Shown: positions 8,711 through 16,238 of the stretch, piece by piece
Layout of the letters: the number at the start of each line of letters is the position of its first letter
Numbering within the stretch: the stretch's first letter is position 1
Position numbers and translations under genes: made by a program
The notes under the pieces: model-generated
Told to the model about the DNA's origin: nothing
The model's input: only the letters and a program-made list of their open reading frames with translations
The model's database searches: none
DNA from: Candidatus Desulfosporosinus nitrosoreducens
GTDB taxonomy: Bacteria; Bacillota; Desulfitobacteriia; Desulfitobacteriales; Desulfitobacteriaceae
Assembly: GCF_030954495.1 (NCBI RefSeq)
Contig: NZ_JAVHUW010000082.1
Location: 1 to 64,000 of the forward strand
Length of the DNA: 64,000 nucleotides
Direction: 5' to 3'

Positions 8711-9202
8711 ATGCTCATATTAGAGTGTACTAAAAAATTAGTGGATGAGCTTAAGGTAAGCCTGGATGTTCTGTCATTCCATGGTGATCCACTTTATGAA
8801 TGGCATGCCAACAAATTTATCTATAGAAGACGCAAGTGCTGTATTTTAATGAATAATAAGACACGGTATTGCATTATTTTATATGGTTTAAAGAAAGAGC
8901 ATTTCCTTGATTTTGGCAGGACAGTTGTCCTGGCCATTGAAAATAATTTTTTGGCTGAAGGGCTTAAGCCAAAAGTTGTTAGTGGTTATCTGGAAAATAT
9001 CCAGAAGGTTATTTATACCAAGACTTATGACCGCAGTATACTTGGTCAGATGAATGATATGGTTTTCCTGGCAACTAACGCTTACTTCAAGGATGAAGAT
9101 TTTTATCAGCTTGAACTAAATAAGAAATTGAACCAGGTACCTTTGCCAAAGTCAAAGTATTTGTACGGAATTCGCGGGTTGCGAGATCAGTTGGAAAATT
9201 GA
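8711..9202 (+). CDS. Conserved hypothetical protein (DUF6933-like)
   Basis: 163 residues. The opening MLILECTKKLVDELK, then LYEWHANKFIYRRRKCCILMNNKTRY, resembles a family of small uncharacterised proteins that I recall as DUF6933. No catalytic motif or membrane segment is seen. GAGGAG lies 6-7 nt before the ATG. The gene may be cotranscribed with 8057-8659, the gap being 51 nt. Confidence 0.65.
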   Translation: MLILECTKKLVDELKVSLDVLSFHGDPLYEWHANKFIYRRRKCCILMNNKTRYCIILYGLKKEHFLDFGRTVVLAIENNFLAEGLKPKVVSGYLENIQKVIYTKTYDRSILGQMNDMVFLATNAYFKDEDFYQLELNKKLNQVPLPKSKYLYGIRGLRDQLEN

Positions 9203-9321
9203 ACTTGTATTAAAGTGACCAAAAAGATTCTTCTTGCAGACTGAAAAGAATAGCTTGACGCTGCCAAATTTTAATGTGGCTCATGGAGGACAAAAAATCT
9301 AAGATGCCTGGAGGGAGGAAC

Positions 9322-10191
9322 ATGTATTTTTCATCCAAACGAGACACCTGGCTGGGCCTACTAATGTGGATTCCTATTGTTTGTGTAATTTATATAAGCG
9401 GAAAATCCTTAAGCCAAGGTCAGTTTGTTCCAATTAATCTATGCTTCTTAGTGCTAATTGTGGGGCTTCCGGCCTGGATTTGGTTTGATACAGGATACCG
9501 AGTGACTGACGATGAGTTAAAAATTAAGTCCGGCCCGATTCGCCTGACCATTCCTTTGGAAAGAATAACGGCAATCGAGAGGACGAGAAATCCGAGATCT
9601 TCACCGGCTCTTTCTTTGGATAGGCTGAAAATAAGCTACAAAGAAGGGAATGACGCGCTAATTTCTCCCCGGGATCAGGAAGGGTTTATTAACCTAATCC
9701 TCAGCAAATGTCCCACAGTGGCAATAAACGGCAATAGCGGAAAACCGGATGGTTCAGGAAAAGCCAGCAGCAACTTGACCCGAGGGTTAGTTACTCTTAG
9801 CACAATATTAATTTTAGGCGTCGTCGGCACACTCCTTTATTTCAGCAATAAACCGGCGGAATATTTCATTCAGGCCGGCACCTTGAAAATCAGCGGCCAA
9901 TACGGAGAAACAATTAAACTTTCCGATGTCGAGGGCATAACTCTGAAGGAGCAGATCCCGGAAATCCTGCTTAAAACTAATGGTTCAGGTTTAGGCAGCA
10001 AAATGAAGGGCTATTTTAATCTGAAGGGAATCGGGCAGGCAAAATTATTTATCGATACGCAAAAGCCTCCTTTCATTTTCATCGACGCCAAGTCTGGATT
10101 GCGGATCGTGAATACTGAAAAAGCCGAGGACACTGCTCAGCTGTACAAGAGGCTATTAGAAGCTTGGCAGCAGCATGCTCCGGCGGATTAG
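9322..10191 (+). CDS. Membrane protein with two bacterial PH-like domains
   Basis: 289 residues. The N-terminal part (YFSSKRDTWLGLLMWIP..., two hydrophobic segments, then YRVTDDELKIKSGPIRLTIP) matches the bPH_4-type domain. A third membrane segment near residues 155-175 is followed by a second beta-rich domain (YFIQAGTLKISGQYGETIKL...GIRIV-like end) resembling bPH_5. Start ATG 9322 is preferred because GGAGGGAGG lies just upstream and the domain begins there; ATG 9283 and 9304 are alternatives. The role is probably structural or sensory at the membrane; no enzyme motif is seen. Confidence 0.7.
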   Translation: MYFSSKRDTWLGLLMWIPIVCVIYISGKSLSQGQFVPINLCFLVLIVGLPAWIWFDTGYRVTDDELKIKSGPIRLTIPLERITAIERTRNPRSSPALSLDRLKISYKEGNDALISPRDQEGFINLILSKCPTVAINGNSGKPDGSGKASSNLTRGLVTLSTILILGVVGTLLYFSNKPAEYFIQAGTLKISGQYGETIKLSDVEGITLKEQIPEILLKTNGSGLGSKMKGYFNLKGIGQAKLFIDTQKPPFIFIDAKSGLRIVNTEKAEDTAQLYKRLLEAWQQHAPAD

Positions 10192-10228
10192 AACTATGTA
10201 TAGTGATGAACGAAAGGGAGGGGTTGTG

Positions 10229-10597
10229 ATGTTCAAAGAGAAGGCGCTGCCGGTTTCTATTTTCTGTTTGGCAATTTCTTTGCTTATTAGCGCTTTGATC
10301 ATTGCCGGCGGTATGAAAAGGAATGGGGAATATGTCAGTGCGGGGTTATCCGGTACGGCCCAAAGTTTAAATTATATAGGGAGCAACATAGCCCATAATC
10401 CCGCGGCGGATGGCAAGACTGTTTATGACTTGGATAGTGCAGCTTCGTATTTAGGTATTTCTAAGGAAAGTTTAATCAAACTTGCTGATGATCCGGGTTC
10501 AGAAATACCCTGTATAAAAATAAGCGGCAACACTTATGTGTTTGGCAAAAGCGCCCTGGATAAATGGCTGGAAACTGCGCGGGTGGAAATTCAATAA
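10229..10597 (+). CDS. Small membrane-anchored protein with excisionase-type HTH
   Basis: 122 residues. Residues 8-27 form one membrane helix (LPVSIFCLAISLLISALIIA). The last 55 residues (VYDLDSAASYLGISKESLIKLADD...YVFGKSALDKWL) resemble the MerR/excisionase-like HTH_17 domain. A membrane anchor joined to this domain is unusual. The HTH may act in protein contacts rather than DNA binding. ATG 10229 follows GGGAGGGG. The gene lies between PH-like and YcxB-like membrane proteins and is probably in one transcription unit with them. Confidence 0.65.
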   Translation: MFKEKALPVSIFCLAISLLISALIIAGGMKRNGEYVSAGLSGTAQSLNYIGSNIAHNPAADGKTVYDLDSAASYLGISKESLIKLADDPGSEIPCIKISGNTYVFGKSALDKWLETARVEIQ

Positions 10598-10677
10598 AGA
10601 AAGTAAAGAAAGAGCAATATTGGACCTTCCGAAGAAAATAGCTTTTCAGGGAATGAGTAAAGGGGGGTGAAAGAGGT

Positions 10678-11208
10678 TTGAATCTGGAATTTAACATTTC
10701 TAATCAGGATTACTTAGAGTTTAATCTTTTTCACCTGGACAACTCCGTACAACTGAGAAAATCCCTATTAATCTCGCGGTTTTTTTTAGCCACAATGGTT
10801 ATCGGGGTGGCCTTTTTGGCAATGCGTGGTCAAGCCCGCCCGGTAGGGTATATTTATTTTACTGTCTTATTGGTATTAGTCATGACCTTCTTCAAGAGAG
10901 GTTTTAAGGCAGTGGTCAGGAAGAAAATGGAGAAGATGATTGAGGATGGGAAAACCATTGGTTTTGTGGGAAACTGCGAATTAACTCTTACGGAGGAGGG
11001 GATTACAGCCAATACAGAGAATAATTCCCTGAAAACCACCTGGGGAGGAGTAGAACGAATTGCTGAGAACCGGGATTATATGTTTATTTACGTAGGGGCA
11101 GCAGCGGCTTACATTATTCCGGTCCGTGCTTTCAGCGACAGCCGCCAAAAGGAGGAATTTAAAAGTATTATAGACACTAAGCTGAAGAACGTGGAGCGTT
11201 CCTCCTGA
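10678..11208 (+). CDS. YcxB-like membrane protein
   Basis: 176 residues. Two membrane segments (residues ~33-51 and 57-76) are followed by a soluble C-terminal domain (CELTLTEEGITANTENNSLKTTWGGVERIAENRDYMFIYVG) of the YcxB type, a PH-like fold of unknown function. The start is TTG 10678 with the purine-rich AAAGGGGGGTGAAAGAGG upstream. The gene is convergent with the malic enzyme gene, and a shared hairpin lies between them. Confidence 0.7.
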   Translation: MNLEFNISNQDYLEFNLFHLDNSVQLRKSLLISRFFLATMVIGVAFLAMRGQARPVGYIYFTVLLVLVMTFFKRGFKAVVRKKMEKMIEDGKTIGFVGNCELTLTEEGITANTENNSLKTTWGGVERIAENRDYMFIYVGAAAAYIIPVRAFSDSRQKEEFKSIIDTKLKNVERSS

Positions 11209-11288
11209 TTGGGGGGAGCATTTCTAGCAGATTTGGCAGTGTGATTTCCGGGATAGGGCGATGAAATTTCGGGATAGGGTAATGAATG

Positions 11289-11337
11289 AAAGCCGCCGGC
11301 AGTTTTCGGTTTTGGACCGAAGGCTGCCGGCGGCTTT
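11289..11337. terminator. Bidirectional terminator between convergent genes
   Basis: AAAGCCGCCGGCAG (11289-11302) pairs with CTGCCGGCGGCTTT (11324-11337). The GC-rich stem is flanked by A on one side and T on the other, so it can stop transcription from the YcxB-like gene and from malic enzyme. Confidence 0.85.
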
Positions 11338-11417
11338 AGAGCATCAAGCAATTTCAAGTTCCAACAGGTCTGACAAAGGGCGTGCCGGAAGGGTTCGCTA
11401 AGACTATTCCGGGAAGA

Positions 11418-12647
11418 CTACTCCGGGCGGATAGCCCGTACTTTCCGGGAAATTTCCTCCGGGTCAACGGTTATCCGGGCCACACCGCTGTCCATGGCGG
11501 CTTTAGCCACGGCTGCCGCCACGGCGGGGGCGACGCGGGGATCGAAGGCTTTGGGGATGACGTACTCAGTGCTGAGCTCCGCGTCGCTGACCAGGCCGGC
11601 AATGGCATAGGCAGCGGCGATTTTCATTTCCTCATTAATTTGCGTGGCCTGAACATCCAGAGCGCCCCGGAAAATGCCGGGGAAAGCCGAGACGTTGTTG
11701 ACTTGGTTGGGATAATCGGAACGTCCGGTTCCCACAACCTTGGCTCCGGCTTCCTTAGCCAGCTCGGGCATGATTTCCGGAACCGGGTTGGCCATGGCAA
11801 AGATGATGGGGTCGGCATTCATCGCTTTAACCATCTCGGGGGTTACGGTATTGGCGGCCGAAACACCGATGAAGACATCAGCGCCGACCAAAGCATCGGC
11901 CAGGGTGCCCGCCAGCCGCCGCTGATTGGTTATTGCGGCAATGGCGTCTTTGGATTTATTCATCCCGACGGGGCGCCCTTGATAAAGGGTTCCCTTGGTA
12001 TCGCACATAATCACGTCCTTGACGCCCATACTCAGGAGCAATTTAATGATAGCCACACCGGCGGCGCCGGCGCCATTGGTGACGACGCGAATGTTATCCA
12101 GGCGTTTGCCGGTTACTTTAAGGGCATTAATCAGTCCGGCCATGACGACGATTGCCGTGCCGTGCTGGTCATCATGGAAAACGGGGATATTCATTTCTTT
12201 TTTCAGCCGCTCTTCAATCTCGAAGCAGGCCGGTGCGCTGATGTCCTCCAGATTGATGCCGCCAAAGGTCGGTTCCAGGAGCTTTACCGTCTCCACAATT
12301 TTGTCGATGTCTTCAGTGTTCAGGCAGATCGGGAAAGCATCGACTCCGGCAAAGGTCTTAAAGAGGACGGATTTCCCTTCCATGACGGGCATGGAGGCTT
12401 GAGCTCCAATGTTTCCCAGGCCGAGGACTGCCGTGCCGTTGGAGACAACGGCGACAAAATTGCCTTTGTTGGTATAGGTATAAGCCAGGTTATTGTCTTT
12501 GGCGATATCCAGGCAAGGTTCGGCAACTCCCGGGGAATAGGCCAGGGATAAGTCCCGGCTGTCCCGGACAGGTACTTTGCTGCGCACTTCCAGTTTTCCC
12601 GCATTGCTGCGATGAAGCTCTAAAGCATCTTCTCTTAAGGTTCCCAT
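11418..12647 (-). CDS. NAD(P)-dependent malic enzyme (decarboxylating)
   Basis: 409 residues, the short bacterial form. It converts L-malate to pyruvate, CO2 and reduced NAD(P). Visible features are LSLAYSPGVAEPC, the divalent-metal region NLEDISAPACFEIE and FHDDQHGTAIV, the dinucleotide fold VTNGAGAAGVAI and the conserved FAMANPVPEIMPE. AAGGGAG precedes the ATG. It is the last gene of the sdhC-sdhA-sdhB-malic enzyme unit, 28 nt after sdhB, so it is probably expressed with the fumarate/succinate enzymes from the sigma-54 promoter upstream of sdhC. Confidence 0.94.
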   Translation of the reverse strand: MGTLREDALELHRSNAGKLEVRSKVPVRDSRDLSLAYSPGVAEPCLDIAKDNNLAYTYTNKGNFVAVVSNGTAVLGLGNIGAQASMPVMEGKSVLFKTFAGVDAFPICLNTEDIDKIVETVKLLEPTFGGINLEDISAPACFEIEERLKKEMNIPVFHDDQHGTAIVVMAGLINALKVTGKRLDNIRVVTNGAGAAGVAIIKLLLSMGVKDVIMCDTKGTLYQGRPVGMNKSKDAIAAITNQRRLAGTLADALVGADVFIGVSAANTVTPEMVKAMNADPIIFAMANPVPEIMPELAKEAGAKVVGTGRSDYPNQVNNVSAFPGIFRGALDVQATQINEEMKIAAAYAIAGLVSDAELSTEYVIPKAFDPRVAPAVAAAVAKAAMDSGVARITVDPEEISRKVRAIRPE

Positions 12648-12675
12648 TTAAATCAAACTCCCTTCGGTAATTTCT

Positions 12676-13428
12676 CTATTTTCGCAGCCAACGGCTGAGA
12701 GCGAATTTGTTGACTTCCCGGTTCAAATCCGCCAGGCTCGTGGTCAGGGGTATATTTTTCGGGCAGGCGCGCACACAGTTCTGGGCATTGCCGCAATCCG
12801 CGATGCCGCCTTCATCCAGCAAGGGGGCTAAGCGTTCGTGTTTGTTCATTTCTCCGGTAGGGTGGGCATTAAAGAGACGGACTTGGGATATGGGCGCCGG
12901 TCCGATAAATTTGGAGCGTGAATTCACTTGTGGGCAGGCTTCCATACAACAGCCGCAGGTCATGCACTTGGACAGTTCATAAGCCCACTGACGCTTGACT
13001 TCAGCCATTCGCGGTCCCGGACCCAGGTTATATGTCCCGTCAATGGGAATCCAGGCGTGGACTTTTTTCAGATTGTCAAACATGATCTGCCGGTCGACCA
13101 TGAGGTCCCGCACCAGGGGGAATTTGGTCAGCGGCTCCAGGACAACGGGTTGCTCCAAATGGTCGATCAGGGCGGAGCAGGCTTGTTGTGCTTTGCCGTT
13201 GATGATCATGGTGCAAGCTCCGCAAACTTCTTCCAGACAGTTGCATTCCCAGACCACAGGTGTCGTCTTTTGGCCGGAGGAGGTGACGGGATTTTTCTGA
13301 ATCTCCATTAAACAGGAAATGACATTTAATTTTTCCCGGTAGGGAACATCAAATTCTTCCCAACGGCTCGGTTTGCCCGGTCCGTCCTGACGGCGGATTC
13401 TAAAATGGATTGTTTTTTGCTGGACCAT
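12676..13428 (-). CDS. sdhB: Succinate dehydrogenase/fumarate reductase iron-sulfur subunit
   Basis: 250 residues. The N-terminal [2Fe-2S] domain has the cysteines of WECNCLEEVCGAC and a fourth in QQAC. The C-terminal domain has two further clusters, CMTCGCCMEACP and CGNAQNCVRACPKN. It passes electrons between the flavoprotein and the cytochrome b subunit. AGGAGG precedes ATG 13428. It is 23 nt from sdhA and 28 nt from the malic enzyme gene. Direction of catalysis (fumarate reduction or succinate oxidation) cannot be decided from this subunit. Confidence 0.95.
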   Translation of the reverse strand: MVQQKTIHFRIRRQDGPGKPSRWEEFDVPYREKLNVISCLMEIQKNPVTSSGQKTTPVVWECNCLEEVCGACTMIINGKAQQACSALIDHLEQPVVLEPLTKFPLVRDLMVDRQIMFDNLKKVHAWIPIDGTYNLGPGPRMAEVKRQWAYELSKCMTCGCCMEACPQVNSRSKFIGPAPISQVRLFNAHPTGEMNKHERLAPLLDEGGIADCGNAQNCVRACPKNIPLTTSLADLNREVNKFALSRWLRK

Positions 13429-13451
13429 TCTTTTCTTCGCCTCCTACTTTT

Positions 13452-15176
13452 CTAATAATGACGCGGACGCGGCGGAATCAGGGAGACATCAACATCCTCG
13501 TAACTGAGTTCCGGGCCGTCGGGTGTCCAGCGGGCTATGGTTGTCTTTAAGAAATTGGCGTCATCGCGCTCGGGGTATTCGGGTTTATAATGCGCGCCCC
13601 GGCTTTCGTTGCGCTTTAAGGCTCCTAAGGTGATCACCCGGGCCAGCTCCAGCATATTGCGCAGCTGACGGATGAAGGTTCCTTCCTGAGTTCCCCATTC
13701 GAGATTATCGCTTCGTCCGATCTTGTGCCAGCGCTGCAAGAGATTCTGCAGTACACGGTCGGTTTCCGCCAGTTTGTCGTTGTAGCGCACAACGGTCACG
13801 TTCAGGGTCATAATGTCCCCTAATTCTTTATGGATGAGGTAGGGGTTTTCCGGACCTTTCAGGGCCATGACCTCCGCCCATTTGTCAGCCTGAAGTTTCG
13901 TTTCACTTAAGAAGGCCGCTTCGTTGCCCTTGGGGGTTTGAATCTTATTTTTCTTGATGTACTCCATAACTTTAGGCCCGGCGACCATGCCGCCGTAGAT
14001 GGCGGAAAGCAGGGAGTTGGCGCCCAGGCGGTTGGCGCCGTGGTATTGGTACTCACATTCTCCGGCGGCAAAAAGCCCGGGAATGTTCGTCATCTGGTCG
14101 TAATCAACCCACAGTCCGCCCATGGAATAGTGGACGGCCGGGAAAATCCTCATGGGAACTTTCTTGGGATCATCTCCCACGAACTTCTCATAAATCTCCA
14201 GAATTCCGCCCAGTTTTACCTGCAAAATGTCCGGATCGATATGGGAGAGATCGAGGTAAACCATGTTTTCACCGTTTATGCCCAGACCTTGGTTGAGGAC
14301 CACGTCATAAATAGCGCGGGTGGCAATATCGCGGGGAACCAGGTTGCCGTAGTCCGGATACATTTCCTCAAGAAAATACCAGGGCTGTCCGTCTTTGTAG
14401 GTCCAAATCCGGCCGCCTTCACCCCGGGCCGATTCCGACATCAGCCTCAGCTTGTCGTCTCCCGGAATGGCGGTAGGGTGGATCTGAATAAATTCGCCGT
14501 TGGCATAATGCACGCCTTGCTGATACAAGGCTCCCGCAGCGTTGCCGGTGCAAATGGTGGAATTTGTGCTTTTGCCGAAGATGGCGCCCGCCCCGCCGGT
14601 GGCCACAATGACGGCGTCAGCAGCAAAGGCCCGGATGCTCATATCCCGTAAGTTCTGAGCGACAATCCCCCGGCAGACGCCGGCGTCGATGACCGCCGAG
14701 AGCAATTCCCACTGTTCATATTTCTGCACCAGACCTTCAGACTCGTAACGCCGGACCTGCTCGTCCAGAGCGTAAAGCAGCTGCTGACCGGTAGTGGCCC
14801 CGGCAAAGGCGGTGCGGTGAAACTTAGTTCCGCCGAAACGGCGAAAATCCAGCAGTCCTTCCGGAGTGCGGCTGAACATGACGCCCATGCGGTCCATCAT
14901 GTGAATGATTGCCGGCGCCGCGTCACACATGCCTTTCACCGGCGGCTGGTTGGCGAGAAAATCCCCGCCGTAGACCGAATCGTCGAAATGCAGCCAGGTG
15001 GAGTCTCCTTCTCCTTTGGTATTAACCGCTCCGTTAATCCCCCCCTGAGCACAGACCGAGTGGGACCGTTTAACGGGCACTAATGAAAATAAGTCGACGT
15101 GCGTACCGGCTTCAGCCATTTTGATCGTTGCCATCAGCCCGGCAAGGCCGCCGCCTACTACGATGACTTTGCTCAT
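13452..15176 (-). CDS. sdhA: Succinate dehydrogenase/fumarate reductase flavoprotein subunit
   Basis: 574 residues. VVGGGLAGLMATIKMAE binds the FAD ADP moiety. RSHSVCAQGGINGA carries the histidine that holds FAD covalently. FHRTAFAGATTGQQLLYALDEQ and HPTAIPGDDKL and the arginine region of SESARGEGGRIW belong to the active site. The length and C-A-B gene order match the Bacillus/Wolinella type that uses menaquinone. In an anaerobe it could act as fumarate reductase; the adjacent fumarase and malic enzyme fit use of malate and fumarate. Confidence 0.95.
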   Translation of the reverse strand: MSKVIVVGGGLAGLMATIKMAEAGTHVDLFSLVPVKRSHSVCAQGGINGAVNTKGEGDSTWLHFDDSVYGGDFLANQPPVKGMCDAAPAIIHMMDRMGVMFSRTPEGLLDFRRFGGTKFHRTAFAGATTGQQLLYALDEQVRRYESEGLVQKYEQWELLSAVIDAGVCRGIVAQNLRDMSIRAFAADAVIVATGGAGAIFGKSTNSTICTGNAAGALYQQGVHYANGEFIQIHPTAIPGDDKLRLMSESARGEGGRIWTYKDGQPWYFLEEMYPDYGNLVPRDIATRAIYDVVLNQGLGINGENMVYLDLSHIDPDILQVKLGGILEIYEKFVGDDPKKVPMRIFPAVHYSMGGLWVDYDQMTNIPGLFAAGECEYQYHGANRLGANSLLSAIYGGMVAGPKVMEYIKKNKIQTPKGNEAAFLSETKLQADKWAEVMALKGPENPYLIHKELGDIMTLNVTVVRYNDKLAETDRVLQNLLQRWHKIGRSDNLEWGTQEGTFIRQLRNMLELARVITLGALKRNESRGAHYKPEYPERDDANFLKTTIARWTPDGPELSYEDVDVSLIPPRPRHY

Positions 15177-15296
15177 CTCTGACCCTCCTAAAAATTTAAT
15201 AAGACGATGAACATTAAGGATTTGTGCAAACTGAATATCTCTTCAGAGTGAATACGCCTTCAGACGGATAACCTTTTCAGAATGGACAAAATTCTT

Positions 15297-15899
15297 TTAT
15301 AGGAAAGCCGAAAGATCTGTTAAGCCAACTACGGATATAATGATAAAGACTGCCGCCAAAACATAAGACAGCACTTTTTGGGAATGTGGTCCAATCGTAA
15401 TTCCCCAGGTGATGGCAAAGGCCCATAAGCCGTTGACGAAATGAAAGATGGCCAGCAGGACGCCCAGGGCGTAGAAGATCAGTCCCAGGGGATTGCTTAA
15501 GAACTGATGGATTGCCGCGAAACTGGCCTCGCCAAAACGCAGAAGACAAACGTGAGCGATAATAAAGATAACCGTATAAATGCCGGAAATGCGTTGGATG
15601 AGGTAAAACCAGTTTCTGGCATACTTGTAGTTCAGGGCATTGCCTTGCCCGGTGTAAACCACCCAGATGCCATAAACAGCGTGCAGGAAAATGGGAATAA
15701 AGATGACCACCAGTTCAACGATAATAATCCCGGGAAAGTTGCGCATGGTGCCGATGACCTTGTCATACATCTCCGGCCCCCCGCGGGCGGAAAGATTAAG
15801 GAACATGTGAAAGATTAAAAACAGACCGATGGGCACTAACCCTAATAAAGAATGGACTCTGCGAATTAAGAAATGATAAGGCTTTTGCGGTGTACTCAT
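15297..15899 (-). CDS. sdhC: Succinate dehydrogenase/fumarate reductase cytochrome b558 subunit
   Basis: 200 residues with five hydrophobic segments and histidines in FLIRRVHSLLGLVP, FLIFHMFLN, FLHAVYGI and FIIAHVCLL that would ligate two hemes, as in B. subtilis SdhC. Start ATG 15899 (MSTPQKPYHF) is chosen over the longer frame because of GAGAGGA upstream and family length. It is the first gene of the operon, 120 bp before sdhA. A consensus sigma-54 promoter lies 56-71 bp upstream. Confidence 0.92.
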   Translation of the reverse strand: MSTPQKPYHFLIRRVHSLLGLVPIGLFLIFHMFLNLSARGGPEMYDKVIGTMRNFPGIIIVELVVIFIPIFLHAVYGIWVVYTGQGNALNYKYARNWFYLIQRISGIYTVIFIIAHVCLLRFGEASFAAIHQFLSNPLGLIFYALGVLLAIFHFVNGLWAFAITWGITIGPHSQKVLSYVLAAVFIIISVVGLTDLSAFL

Positions 15900-15954
15900 A
15901 AATCCCTGATCCTCTCCTCTCAAGTTGTGATATAGCGCATGCGGGAAAGTAAGT

Positions 15955-15970
15955 AGCAAGCTGTGTGCCA
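15955..15970 (-). promoter_or_regulatory. Sigma-54 (-24/-12) promoter of the sdhCAB-malic enzyme operon
   Basis: The minus strand reads TGGCAC-ACAGC-TTGCT, an exact match to TGGCAC-N5-TTGCW. The start of transcription would be near 15944, 45 nt before the sdhC ATG. The activator gene 16239-17936 lies directly upstream, as expected for an enhancer-dependent unit. Confidence 0.9.
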
Positions 15971-16120
15971 ACTTGGGATGATTTGAGCGTATTTAAAAAT
16001 ATTTATCCCGGAGGTTGGGCAAAGCCTGATCTGCCTTGAGGTTCAGCCGCTGAAACATCCGGTTGGGATTTGCGAAAAGGATAAAATAAATTCACATTAA
16101 TCAAAATTTAAACACAAAAA

Positions 16121-16168
16121 GATTCTATTATTTAGAATTTAGCAAGGAAAATTCTAAATAATAGAATC
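16121..16168. promoter_or_regulatory. Perfect 20-bp inverted repeat; putative activator sites and/or terminator
   Basis: GATTCTATTATTTAGAATTT (16121-16140) is repeated exactly in inverse orientation at 16149-16168, with an 8-nt loop. Each arm is itself a dyad with core TCTA-N5-TAGA. The same core occurs upstream of fumarase at 18167-18179. The position, ~150-200 bp before the sdhC -24/-12 promoter, fits an upstream activating sequence. The hairpin with AAAAA at 16116-16120 (T-run on the minus strand) could also terminate the activator gene. Confidence 0.6.
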
Positions 16169-16238
16169 AGAGAGAAGACAAGGGTTGGGTTGGACAGGGG
16201 CCAGCCGGACAAGGTCGGCTGCCATAGGCTACTGCGGG

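Noticed and set aside
11382-12551. 389-codon plus-strand frame opposite the malic enzyme gene
   Set aside because: Antisense frame produced by the codon bias of the true gene on the minus strand; its translation is glycine- and histidine-rich and matches no family.
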